DNA of 6,875 nucleotides. Origin: Cyanobacteria bacterium UBA8156 (GTDB lineage: Bacteria; Cyanobacteriota; Cyanobacteriia; Pseudanabaenales; Pseudanabaenaceae). Under the pieces are notes generated by a model. It was not told where the DNA came from. It saw only the letters and a list, made by a program, of their open reading frames with translations, and did not search any database. Shown here piece after piece: positions 1 to 6,050 of this stretch. The stretch spans positions 1 to 6,875 of the forward strand of contig DMPD01000195.1 in the NCBI GenBank assembly GCA_003456125.1, in the 5' to 3' direction. The number at the start of each line of letters is the position of its first letter. Positions within the stretch are counted from its first letter, which is position 1. The translations under genes and the position numbers were made by a program.

Positions 1-337
1 CGGTCTCAATGATGCAATCGGAGAGGGTGGCCCCATTCTTTTCGCGACAAATCCGCAAAATGTTCACGTCCAAACGCTCTTTGGGTGGGGGGGCGGGCAT
101 CGCCGCGTAGCCGACCACTGGCGGCGGCATCAGATGCCGGTTGTACTTAAAGTTGAAGGCTTCTTCGGTCATCAGCAACAGGCCAATGCCTTCAAAAAAG
201 CCCACAATTCCTGGAATCCAAGCCCAGCAAAAAAAGAGATACAACAATCCCCAGCCCAGTTCCCCCAAGTAGAACTTGTGCGCACCGAAGGCTCCCAAAA
301 ACAAAGCCAAAATCCCGGCGGTTGATTTGTTTTTCAT
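1..337 (-). CDS. TM2-domain membrane protein (3' end truncated by window)
   Basis: The first 112 residues are visible, read leftward from an ATG at 337-335; the rest lies beyond the window. Residues 5-22 form a hydrophobic helix containing [13 protein letters not shown], the signature of TM2 domains (GxFGAHxFYLG). A second hydrophobic stretch with [17 protein letters not shown] spans residues 38-56, followed by a [10 protein letters not shown] segment common in cyanobacterial TM2 proteins. A Pro/Ala-rich linker (residues 71-87) leads into a charged, apparently soluble region beginning [19 protein letters not shown]. That region resembles the start of the small winged-helix-like tail found on some cyanobacterial TM2 proteins, but too little is visible to be sure. 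The family is inner-membrane and has no established biochemical function. There is no clear Shine-Dalgarno. The start overlaps the stop of the upstream small gene (ATGA), so translation is probably coupled. Family assignment is firm; function is unknown. Confidence 0.88.
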   Translation of the reverse strand, partial: MKNKSTAGILALFLGAFGAHKFYLGELGWGLLYLFFCWAWIPGIVGFFEGIGLLLMTEEAFNFKYNRHLMPPPVVGYAAMPAPPPKERLDVNILRICREKNGATLSDCIIET

Positions 338-552
338 GGGTGACGGAGAGAAGAAGACTGCAACAAGCGTTGCCGGGGCCGAATGCGCCCGTACCAAAAG
401 ACCAGAACGGCAAGGGCGAGGGGGACTTGGGCCGCACTGAGGTAGAGCTGATACCGTAGGATGGTAAGCCCGTCCAGCCCCCCGACAATGCCGAGAAACG
501 AAGTGAGAGCCAGACCGGCCAAAGCCCAGCGAGGAAGCGATCGGGTTGGCAT
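334..552 (-). CDS. Small hypothetical membrane protein (72 aa, two predicted membrane spans)
   Basis: I do not recognise a family. The start at 552-550 (MPTRSLPRW) is preferred over an in-frame ATG at 612 for two reasons. An AAGGGGGTG Shine-Dalgarno-like sequence lies just upstream (563-555), and a TATACT -10 element at 576-571 would fall inside the longer version. The 72-residue product has a short basic N-terminus, a hydrophobic span at about residues 9-28 ([16 protein letters not shown]), a polar turn containing LRYQLY, and a second span at about residues 40-54 ([13 protein letters not shown]). It ends in a basic tail rich in Arg, Gln and Ser. Its stop TGA overlaps the ATG of the TM2 gene as ATGA, which argues that it is a real gene co-translated with that partner. 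With both termini positive, the N-in/C-in topology is an inference. No function is proposed. Confidence 0.6.
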   Translation of the reverse strand: MPTRSLPRWALAGLALTSFLGIVGGLDGLTILRYQLYLSAAQVPLALAVLVFWYGRIRPRQRLLQSSSLRHP

Positions 553-554
553 GG

Positions 555-563
555 CACCCCCTT
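555..563 (-). promoter_or_regulatory. Shine-Dalgarno of the 72-aa membrane protein gene
   Basis: The minus strand reads AAGGGGGTG, 8 of 9 matches to AAGGAGGTG, two bases before the ATG at 552. It is what decides the short start over the in-frame ATG at 612. Confidence 0.5.
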
Positions 564-570
564 TTTGCCC

Positions 571-576
571 AGTATA
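571..576 (-). promoter_or_regulatory. Candidate -10 element for the leftward small-membrane-protein/TM2 unit
   Basis: On the minus strand this reads TATACT, a 5/6 match to TATAAT, within GTTTATACT. It would start transcription near 564 and leave a leader of only about 12 nt before the ATG at 552. The hexamer 17 bp upstream (TCCGCC, minus strand 599-594) is a poor -35, so the promoter would depend on an activator or be weak. Inferred from sequence only. Confidence 0.35.
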
Positions 577-692
577 AACGAGGAAGGAGCGATGGCGGAC
601 GGCGGTTGTCACGAAACGGCAGGTCAGACCCGTCGCATCCTCGGGTGGTTGTTGGGCATCACGGGGCCCTCGGCTGGAGGTGCTGACCGGTT

Positions 693-789
693 GGCAAGCC
701 CGAGCTTTGTCCCTGGCCCACGGCAGTTGGGAAATTTGGCGACTAGCTTGATCACCGGCTTTCGATCTTCTTAAGAATTTGGGCTTGCC
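693..789. repeat. Perfect 9-bp inverted repeat upstream of the ndhF3 promoter
   Basis: GGCAAGCCC (693-701) is exactly complementary to GGGCTTGCC (781-789). With G-U wobble allowed, the pairing extends three more bases inward (702-704 with 778-780). The arms are about 88 bp centre to centre, and the right arm ends two bases before the candidate -35. Its role is unknown and chance is possible: GGCAAGCCC also occurs inside ndhF3 near 2597. Confidence 0.4.
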
Positions 790-791
790 CC

Positions 792-820
792 TAGACCAAT
801 CCCCACCCTTGGGGCATAAT
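792..820 (+). promoter_or_regulatory. Candidate sigma-70-type promoter of the ndhF3 operon
   Basis: TAGACC (792-797, 4/6 match to TTGACA) and CATAAT (815-820, 5/6 match to TATAAT) are separated by the ideal 17 bp. Transcription would begin near 827, giving a leader of about 40 nt before the ndhF3 ATG. This is the best-spaced pair seen upstream of ndhF3, but it is unproven and an upstream start is possible. Confidence 0.45.
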
Positions 821-821
821 A

Positions 822-839
822 CATAGAGGTTTGGCTATG
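822..839. promoter_or_regulatory. Dyad CATAG-N8-CTATG over the predicted ndhF3 transcription start
   Basis: Arms 822-826 and 835-839 are perfect inverted repeats of 5 bp. They flank the start predicted from the -10 at 815-820. This position would suit a repressor site, or alternatively a small hairpin at the 5' end of the leader. The arms are short, so chance occurrence is quite possible. Confidence 0.25.
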
Positions 840-860
840 CAAAAAGTCGGGGAAATAGAC

Positions 861-864
861 AGGA
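861..864 (+). promoter_or_regulatory. Shine-Dalgarno of ndhF3
   Basis: AGGA lies four bases before the ATG at 869. It is close to the start and modest in strength, but no better site is present, and the encoded N-terminus matches the family. Confidence 0.45.
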
Positions 865-868
865 TAAA

Positions 869-2671
869 ATGAACTTATTGAAGGAGACGGTTTGGTCGAT
901 CCCGATCTACAGCTTGGTGGGGGCGCTGCTGTCGGTGTTGTGGTTTCCCTCGATCACGAAACGCACGGGGCCGCGACCGGCGGGCTATGTGAATTTGCTG
1001 CTGACCTTGCTGGCGTTTGCCCACAGCTTGGGGTTGTTGGTGACGGTGTGGGGGCAGGCTCCGAGCGTTGTGGACTACCCCTGGTTGGTGGTCGGCGATT
1101 TTCGGTTGAGTTTTCCGTTCCTGGTGTCGCCGTTGGCGGCGGGGGCGGCAGTGGTGGTGACGGGGCTAAACCTGTTGGCCCAGGTTTACGCGATCGGTTA
1201 TCTGGAAATGGATTGGGGCTGGGCCCGGTTCTTTTCGTTGTTGGGGTTGTTTGAGGGGGGGATGTGCGCCCTGGTGTTTTGCCAGTCCCTCTTTTTTAGC
1301 TACATTATTTTAGAAATTTTGACCCTCGGTACCTACTTGCTGGTGGGGGTTTGGTACAACCAGCCGTTGGTGGTGACGGGGGCTCGGGACGCCTTTTTGA
1401 CCAAGCGGGTGGGGGATTTGTTGTTGTTGATGGGGGTGGTGGCCCTGTATCCCTTTACCGGTACCTGGAACTTTGACGAGTTGGCGGCGTGGGCGGCCCG
1501 CACCGATATTGATCCCCAAGTGATGACTTGGGTCGGTTTGGGGTTGTTGGCGTGGCCGGTGGCCAAGTGTGCCCAATTGCCGTTCCACCTCTGGTTGGAC
1601 GAGGCAATGGAGGGGCCGCTCCCCAGCACGATTTTGCGCAATTCGGTGGTGGTGGCCACCGGCACCTGGGTGTTGATTCAGCTCTATCCGGTGTTGGCGT
1701 TGTCGCCGCTGGTGTTGCAGACGGCGGGTGTCATCGGGGCCGCAACGGCGTTGGGGGGCGCGTTGGTGGCGATCGCCCAAATCGACATCAAGCGGATTTT
1801 GTCTTATCTGACCAGTGCTTACCTCGGCGTTGTGTTTGTCGCGGTAGCCACCGGCGAGTTGAACTTGGCGCGGCAATCGCTGCTGACCTATGCCGTGGCC
1901 ATGGCGTTGTTGGTGATGGCGGTGGGAGCGGTGGTTTGGAACAGCCGGGTGCAGGATGTGCGCTGGCTGGGGGGATTGTTGCGCCGGCGACCGATTTCGG
2001 CGGTGACGTTTATGGTGGGGGGGGCGACGTTGGTGGGGCTGCCGCCGCTGGCGGGATTTGGACCCTTATCCGGTTTGCTGGACGCTTGGGCCGGGCAACC
2101 GGGGTTGGTGCTGTGGTTGGGCTTGGTCACGATCGCCTCGACATTGGCCTTAACGCGGGCTTTTGGTTTGATTTTCTTGGGGGCACCGCAGCAGATGACC
2201 GAGCGATCGCCGGAGGTGCATTGGCCGATGATTCTGCCGATGACGGTGGGGGTGGGGGTAGCCCTCAACTTGCCGGTCATGCTTTGGCAGTGGGGATTCC
2301 GACCCGCGTGGTCGCCGCTCGCCGGGGTGCTGCCCCTCGCCGTTGGGCTGGGGGTAGGTTTGGGCTTGGTGCAGTATGGGGAGTCACGGCAGGTCTGGAA
2401 GGTTTCGCCGGCTTGGCAAGAATTTTTCGCCCGCGATTTTTACAGCAGCGATTTGTACCGCCTCACGATTGTGCGGCTGGTGGCGGCGTTTTCCCAGGTT
2501 CTGGAGTGGGTGGACAACCGCTTGGTGGACGGGGCCGGTCAGGCGGTGGGGTTGCTGACCCTGCTCAGCGGCGATCGCCTGCGGTACACGACGGGTGGGC
2601 AAGCCCAGTGGTACGTGCTGACGGTGGTGCTGGGCACCGCCGGGTTGGTGGCTTGGGTATGGTGGCGCTAG
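869..2671 (+). CDS. ndhF3: NDH-1MS membrane subunit NdhF3 (NAD(P)H-quinone oxidoreductase subunit 5, CO2-uptake type)
   Basis: A 600-residue polytopic membrane protein homologous to NuoL/Mrp antiporter subunits, close to the usual NdhF3 length. It forms the distal proton-pumping unit of the low-CO2-induced NDH-1 complex in the thylakoid membrane and helps seat CupA. The F3 type is shown by the N-terminus MNLLKETVW, the KRTGPRPAGYVNLL segment (31-45), QVYAIGYLEMDWGWARF (105-121) and GARDAFLTKRVGD (171-183). Likely proton-path residues are Glu149 in FFSYIILEILTLGTY, Lys233 in AKCAQLPFHLWLDEAMEGP and Lys308 in IAQIDIKR. Where NuoL-type subunits read SALIHAATMV after this motif, this protein reads STILRNSVVV, so His is replaced by Arg257, as I recall for NdhF3/F4 proteins. 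The C-terminus (about 512-575) looks like the amphipathic lateral arm, followed by a last membrane span. Several G runs occur in the gene, but the frame is intact. Confidence 0.96.
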   Translation: MNLLKETVWSIPIYSLVGALLSVLWFPSITKRTGPRPAGYVNLLLTLLAFAHSLGLLVTVWGQAPSVVDYPWLVVGDFRLSFPFLVSPLAAGAAVVVTGLNLLAQVYAIGYLEMDWGWARFFSLLGLFEGGMCALVFCQSLFFSYIILEILTLGTYLLVGVWYNQPLVVTGARDAFLTKRVGDLLLLMGVVALYPFTGTWNFDELAAWAARTDIDPQVMTWVGLGLLAWPVAKCAQLPFHLWLDEAMEGPLPSTILRNSVVVATGTWVLIQLYPVLALSPLVLQTAGVIGAATALGGALVAIAQIDIKRILSYLTSAYLGVVFVAVATGELNLARQSLLTYAVAMALLVMAVGAVVWNSRVQDVRWLGGLLRRRPISAVTFMVGGATLVGLPPLAGFGPLSGLLDAWAGQPGLVLWLGLVTIASTLALTRAFGLIFLGAPQQMTERSPEVHWPMILPMTVGVGVALNLPVMLWQWGFRPAWSPLAGVLPLAVGLGVGLGLVQYGESRQVWKVSPAWQEFFARDFYSSDLYRLTIVRLVAAFSQVLEWVDNRLVDGAGQAVGLLTLLSGDRLRYTTGGQAQWYVLTVVLGTAGLVAWVWWR

Positions 2672-2674
2672 GAG
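2670..2674 (+). promoter_or_regulatory. Shine-Dalgarno of ndhD3 overlapping the ndhF3 stop
   Basis: AGGAG sits seven bases before the ndhD3 ATG and shares two bases with the TAG stop of ndhF3 (2669-2671). Ribosomes ending ndhF3 would therefore stand on the ndhD3 initiation site, which suggests coupled translation and near-equal subunit output. Confidence 0.7.
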
Positions 2675-2681
2675 AATCCAG

Positions 2682-4244
2682 ATGTTATTGAGTGCGGTGT
2701 TGTGGGGGCCGTGGTTGGCGGCTCTGATTTTGGCCCTGCTGCCGGTACCGGATGCCCGAACTGCGATGGCTCCGGCATCGAGCCTCAAGCCTTCGGAAAC
2801 CCGATCGCGGTTGAAAGGGGTGGCGATCGCCCTGGCCAGCGGTTTGCTGGGGTTGCAGGTGTGGTTGTGGCAAGCGGTGGATATCGGGGCGGGCGGGTTT
2901 CAATTGGCGGAATTTCAAACCTGGCTGCCGGGGTTGGGGCTGAACTACAGCTTGGCCGTGGACGGTTTGGCCTTGCCGTTGTTGGGTCTCAATGCGCTGC
3001 TGACGTGGATTGTGGTGTTGAGCAGCGATCGCACCCAGGTGCGTCCCAAGCTGTTTTACGTGTTGGTGTTTCTGATTCACGGCGGCATTGCGGGGGCCTT
3101 GCTGTCCCAAAACCTGCTGTTGTTTTTGCTGTTCTATGAACTGGAGTTGATTCCGGTGTATTTGGCGATCGCCGTGTTTGGCGGCCCCAACCGGGACTTG
3201 GCGGCCATGAAGTTTTTGGTGTATACCGCCATTTCCGGGCTGATTTTGTTGGGGGCTTTGGTGGCCTTGGGTTGGGTTGCCGGCGGGGCGATGCCCGAAT
3301 TTGAGTTTGGGGCGATCCAGTCGGCCCAAATTCCTTTGAACCTGCAACTGGCCTTGGCGATCGCCCTGTTGATTGGGTTTGGCATCAAGACCCCGTTGGT
3401 GCCCCTCCACGCCTGGCTGCCGGATACCTATGTGGAAGCCTCCGCCCCGATCGCCATTTTGCTGGGGGGAATTTTGGCCAAACTGGGCAGCTACGGCTTG
3501 TTTCGGTTCATCCTGCAATTGTTGCCCGAAGCCTGGCAGGTGTTGTCGCCCTACTTGGCAATCTGGGGAGCGGTGTGTGTCTTGTACGGGGCGATCGCGG
3601 CGATCGCCCAGAAAGACATCAAGCGGATGGTGGCCTACAGCTCCATTGGGCACATGGGCTACATTTTGTTGGCGGGGGCGGCGGCCACGCCCTTGGCGGT
3701 CACCGGCGGCATTGTCCAAATGGCTAGCCACGGCTTGATTTTGGCGGTGTTGTTTGACTTGGTGGGCATCATCGAGAAAAAGGTGGGCACCCGCGACCTG
3801 GATGTGTTGAACGGGTTGTTCAATCCGGTGCGGGGGCTGCCGGCGATCGCTGCCTTTTTGGTGGTGGGGGGCATGGCCAGCGCGGGACTCCCCGGACTGG
3901 TGGGGTTTGTGGCCGAATACCTGATCTTTCAGGGCAGCATTTCCGTGTTCCCGATTCCGACCTTGGTGTGCATCTTTGGCACCGGCCTCACGGCGGTGTA
4001 TTTTGTAATTTTGATGAACCGCACCTGTTTCGGCAAACTCGACAACTTCACGTCCTATTACCCGCAGGTCACGCCCAACGAACGGGTGCCGGCCTTCTTG
4101 CTGACGTTGTTGGTGGTGTTTTTCGGGTTGGCTCCGGGTAACCTCACCCGCTGGAGCGAAGCCACCGCCGTGCAACTGGTGCGACCCGCACCGACCGCTA
4201 CCGTATCTGCGCTTGTTCCCATGCACATTGAGGTGAAACGATGA
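2682..4244 (+). CDS. ndhD3: NDH-1MS membrane subunit NdhD3 (NAD(P)H-quinone oxidoreductase subunit 4, CO2-uptake type)
   Basis: A 520-residue polytopic homologue of NuoM and the second antiporter-like subunit of the specialised membrane arm, linking the core NDH-1 complex to NdhF3. Family motifs are intact: LLLFLLFYELELIPVYLA (145-162) with the TM5 Glu153, FGIKTPLVPLHAWLPDTYVE (233-252) with Lys236, GGILAKLGSYGLFRF (262-276) with Lys267, and IAQKDIKRMVAYSSIGHMGY (308-327). GLPGLVGFVAEYL (402-414) carries Glu412 late in the protein. A 20-25 residue Ala/Pro/Ser/Arg stretch (about 23-46) between the first two spans looks like a low-conservation loop. The gene starts 10 bp after ndhF3 and overlaps cupA by 4 bp, so all three are one translational unit. 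Assignment to D3 rather than D4 rests on its place between ndhF3 and cupA. Confidence 0.95.
   Translation: MLLSAVLWGPWLAALILALLPVPDARTAMAPASSLKPSETRSRLKGVAIALASGLLGLQVWLWQAVDIGAGGFQLAEFQTWLPGLGLNYSLAVDGLALPLLGLNALLTWIVVLSSDRTQVRPKLFYVLVFLIHGGIAGALLSQNLLLFLLFYELELIPVYLAIAVFGGPNRDLAAMKFLVYTAISGLILLGALVALGWVAGGAMPEFEFGAIQSAQIPLNLQLALAIALLIGFGIKTPLVPLHAWLPDTYVEASAPIAILLGGILAKLGSYGLFRFILQLLPEAWQVLSPYLAIWGAVCVLYGAIAAIAQKDIKRMVAYSSIGHMGYILLAGAAATPLAVTGGIVQMASHGLILAVLFDLVGIIEKKVGTRDLDVLNGLFNPVRGLPAIAAFLVVGGMASAGLPGLVGFVAEYLIFQGSISVFPIPTLVCIFGTGLTAVYFVILMNRTCFGKLDNFTSYYPQVTPNERVPAFLLTLLVVFFGLAPGNLTRWSEATAVQLVRPAPTATVSALVPMHIEVKR
4230..4235 (+). promoter_or_regulatory. Shine-Dalgarno of cupA inside the end of ndhD3
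   Basis: GAGGTG lies five bases before the cupA ATG and within the last codons of ndhD3. With the ATGA overlap at 4241-4244 it supports this cupA start and coupled translation. Confidence 0.65.
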
Positions 4245-5545
4245 CGGCGATCGCCCCGATTTTGTCTCCTTCCACCCATCCTTTGGCGGATGTGGTGCAC
4301 CGGCTGGAAGCGGGAGGCTCCATGTTGCCGGACACCCCCGAAAACCTGATGCAAATCATTGGGTTGTACAAGGCCTATGCCGTGCCGATGGATTTTTATT
4401 GGCGGGATTTGTTGTACATCGGCGAGCGGGTGTTTCTGGAGCCGTTGCCGTTTTTCAAATACTTTTTGCCCCAGGAATACCTGGATTTGGCGAACCATTA
4501 TGCCGGCGACACCGCCGATCTGCGGGTTTGGCGCGGTCGGGCCACGGCCCATCCCGAACTGTTGGCCTTCATGGAAAAGGGAGAACTCAAAACCAAACTG
4601 CCCAAGTTGTTCCATCACCTGTGGCACGATCGCATCAACATGGAGTTTGCCGAAGAGTGCATGCGGGCAATGTTGTGGCACCGCAACATGGGGGGGCAGC
4701 TCGATCCTTATCTGGATTCCGAGGAATACCGGCAAAATGCCGATCGCGCGATTCGGGCCTATTTTCGGGGCAATCCCCTGCTGCTGGGGTTGTACCAACT
4801 GTTCCCGGAATTGTTTTTGGAGCAATGCCGACAGGCTACTCTCTACAGTTGTTTGGGGTTGTTTTGGGAAGTGATGGCCCCCGTCTTTTTTGAGATGTCC
4901 GACATCTACGATGAAGGGGGATTTCGCGGGGTGCCCGACGCCATGAATTTCCTGGTAAACGGCATTTTTGCGATCGCCGGGCGGCCGATTTACCACCGTG
5001 TGTACATCGGTTCGGAATGCTACGAACTGGTGCCCAAAAGCAAAGGATTTACCTGGCTGTACGAGGCCGCGTTTCCCTATGTGGAGGCGGTGTTTTACCG
5101 CACGGCACCGTTTCGGGGCACCAAATCCTACAACGCCCAGGCGGGGCAAATTCCCGCCCACCAAGAGGATTTTCACTATGGGGTGTTGTATGCCGATACC
5201 TTTCCGGTGGGTTCCGCCGGCATTCCGCCCACTTTGCTGTCCCAAGACATGCTGCACTTTTTGCCGCCCTATATGCTGGAGTATTACCGCCAGCATTGCC
5301 GTGGCGAAGACGACATGTTGGTGCAACTCACCGTCAGCTTTCAGCGCTCGATGTACAACGTGACCTCGGCGGTGATTCAGGCGGGGCGGGCCGCCTTTTT
5401 GTATCCGTTGGACGATCCCAACCCGCGGCATCGCCAGCAGAACCGAGCCTATTTTGAGGGGCAGTTGCGTCGTTTTGCCCGCACCGATTACGACATCGAT
5501 CAAGCCTGCCGCATCAACTACGTCCAAAAGCAAAGCTACCGCTAG
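4241..5545 (+). CDS. cupA: CO2 hydration protein CupA (ChpY) of NDH-1MS
   Basis: A 434-residue mainly soluble protein of the CupA/CupB family. In model cyanobacteria it binds the cytosolic face of NdhF3/NdhD3 and hydrates CO2 to bicarbonate in an energy-dependent, carbonic-anhydrase-like reaction. Recognisable stretches are [20 protein letters not shown] (35-54), [20 protein letters not shown] (66-85), [20 protein letters not shown] (120-139), [18 protein letters not shown] (166-183) and [20 protein letters not shown] (311-330). His126 and Arg131, in HLWHDR, have the His-x4-Arg spacing that I recall being proposed for zinc-site residues in CupA and CupB structures; their equivalence here is inferred. 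CupA is favoured over CupB because ndhF3 and ndhD3 precede it and cupS follows. The start shares ATGA with the ndhD3 stop. There is no signal peptide. Confidence 0.95.
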   Translation: MTAIAPILSPSTHPLADVVHRLEAGGSMLPDTPENLMQIIGLYKAYAVPMDFYWRDLLYIGERVFLEPLPFFKYFLPQEYLDLANHYAGDTADLRVWRGRATAHPELLAFMEKGELKTKLPKLFHHLWHDRINMEFAEECMRAMLWHRNMGGQLDPYLDSEEYRQNADRAIRAYFRGNPLLLGLYQLFPELFLEQCRQATLYSCLGLFWEVMAPVFFEMSDIYDEGGFRGVPDAMNFLVNGIFAIAGRPIYHRVYIGSECYELVPKSKGFTWLYEAAFPYVEAVFYRTAPFRGTKSYNAQAGQIPAHQEDFHYGVLYADTFPVGSAGIPPTLLSQDMLHFLPPYMLEYYRQHCRGEDDMLVQLTVSFQRSMYNVTSAVIQAGRAAFLYPLDDPNPRHRQQNRAYFEGQLRRFARTDYDIDQACRINYVQKQSYR

Positions 5546-5554
5546 CTGCCTTCG

Positions 5555-5577
5555 CCCTCCCCTGGGGAGGGTCTTTT
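5555..5577 (+). terminator. Intrinsic terminator between cupA and cupS
   Basis: CCCTCCCC (5555-5562) and GGGGAGGG (5564-5571) are perfect 8-bp complements around a single T. In RNA this gives about 7 GC-rich pairs closed by a CUG loop. TCTTTT (5572-5577) follows directly, as expected of a factor-independent terminator on the plus strand. It begins 10 bases after the cupA stop and lies 27 nt before the cupS ATG, so it sits inside the conserved gene cluster and may attenuate cupS. Confidence 0.75.
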
Positions 5578-5603
5578 CCGCAAACCTCACGTACCCAAAC
5601 CCT

Positions 5604-6050
5604 ATGGCTTCCATTGTGGATATTGCCGTCAGCGCCGGCAGCTTTGCAACCCTGGTGACGGCGGTCAAGGCCGCGAATTTGGTGGATACCCTGGGCACCG
5701 GCGGGCCGTTCACGGTGTTTGCCCCCAACGACGCCGCCTTTGCCAAGTTGCCGCCGGGCACCATCACCACCCTAGTGCAGAACATCCCCCAGCTCACCCG
5801 CATTTTGTGCTACCACGTCGCTGCCGGGGTGTACCGCCAAGCCGACCTCCAATCCCGGCCCCGCCTCGCCAGCCTCGAAGGCTCGGATTTGTACCTGAAC
5901 TTCCCGGAAGACCTCGCCACCGGCTTTGAGGTGAACAATGCCACGGTCGTCGCCGCCGACATCGAAGCCGACAACGGCATCATTCACGTGTTGGATACGG
6001 TGGTGTTGCCGCGGCCCCATTGGTTCGACGGCATTGTGGCTAACTCATAG
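5604..6050 (+). CDS. cupS: Fasciclin-domain protein CupS of NDH-1MS
   Basis: A 148-residue protein made almost entirely of one fasciclin (FAS1) domain. The H1 box is [17 protein letters not shown] (34-50), the central helix is [15 protein letters not shown] (63-77) and the H2 box is [13 protein letters not shown] (124-136). There is no signal peptide or membrane span, unlike secreted fasciclin proteins, so it should be cytosolic. Its place directly after cupA identifies it as CupS, the small subunit associated with CupA in NDH-1MS; its biochemical role is not settled. The ATG at 5604 is chosen because the FAS1 domain begins at once and no other in-frame start lies between it and the upstream hairpin. 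No Shine-Dalgarno is evident (ACCCAAACCCT precedes the ATG). The last 11 bp overlap the end of nadA on the other strand. Confidence 0.92.
   Translation: MASIVDIAVSAGSFATLVTAVKAANLVDTLGTGGPFTVFAPNDAAFAKLPPGTITTLVQNIPQLTRILCYHVAAGVYRQADLQSRPRLASLEGSDLYLNFPEDLATGFEVNNATVVAADIEADNGIIHVLDTVVLPRPHWFDGIVANS

Larger units (their letters stand above)
553..868. other. Divergent intergenic/control region between the leftward pair and ndhF3
   Basis: These 316 bases separate two divergent transcription units. An open frame at 565-774 on the plus strand is judged spurious: it lacks a ribosome site and any recognisable domain. The region contains the leftward -10 (571-576), a perfect 9-bp inverted repeat (693-701 with 781-789), the palindrome TTCTTAAGAA (768-777), a promoter-like -35/-10 pair (792-820), and a CATAG-N8-CTATG dyad (822-839). 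In Synechocystis the homologous operon is repressed by the LysR-type regulator NdhR/CcmR and induced by low inorganic carbon. A clear copy of the published Synechocystis-type NdhR motif (TCAATG-N10-ATCAAT, as I recall it) is not present, so the operator here is unassigned. Confidence 0.6.

Noticed and set aside
192..557. 121-codon open frame on the minus strand overlapping the small membrane protein and TM2 genes
   Set aside because: It is a different frame from the recognisable TM2 domain and from the ATGA-coupled small gene. It has no family match.
565..774. 69-codon open frame in the intergenic region before ndhF3
   Set aside because: It has no domain or family resemblance and no clear ribosome site, and it overlaps the leftward promoter region. 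It is treated as chance.
2241..2260. G-rich stretch as a G-quadruplex element
   Set aside because: The runs (GG, GGGGG, GGGGG) do not give four good G-tracts with short loops, and they are explained by Gly/Val codons of ndhF3.
1528..2691. 387-codon open frame in another plus-strand frame of ndhF3
   Set aside because: It is a Gly/Arg/Val-rich low-complexity translation produced by G-rich codons of ndhF3. It has no start signal or family.
2685..4226. 513-codon open frame on the minus strand opposite ndhD3
   Set aside because: It is rich in Gln, His, Arg and Pro with no domain, and arises from codon bias in the GC-rich ndhD3 read in reverse. The plus-strand protein is clearly NdhD3.
5454..5603. 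An upstream start for cupS giving a 198-residue protein
   Set aside because: The extra 50 residues would be encoded inside cupA and across the terminator hairpin and have no fasciclin character. The FAS1 domain begins right at the ATG at 5604.
4058..5803. 581-codon open frame on the minus strand across cupA and the start of cupS
   Set aside because: It has no recognisable domain, spans two well-identified genes and the terminator, and its composition is that of an antisense shadow.
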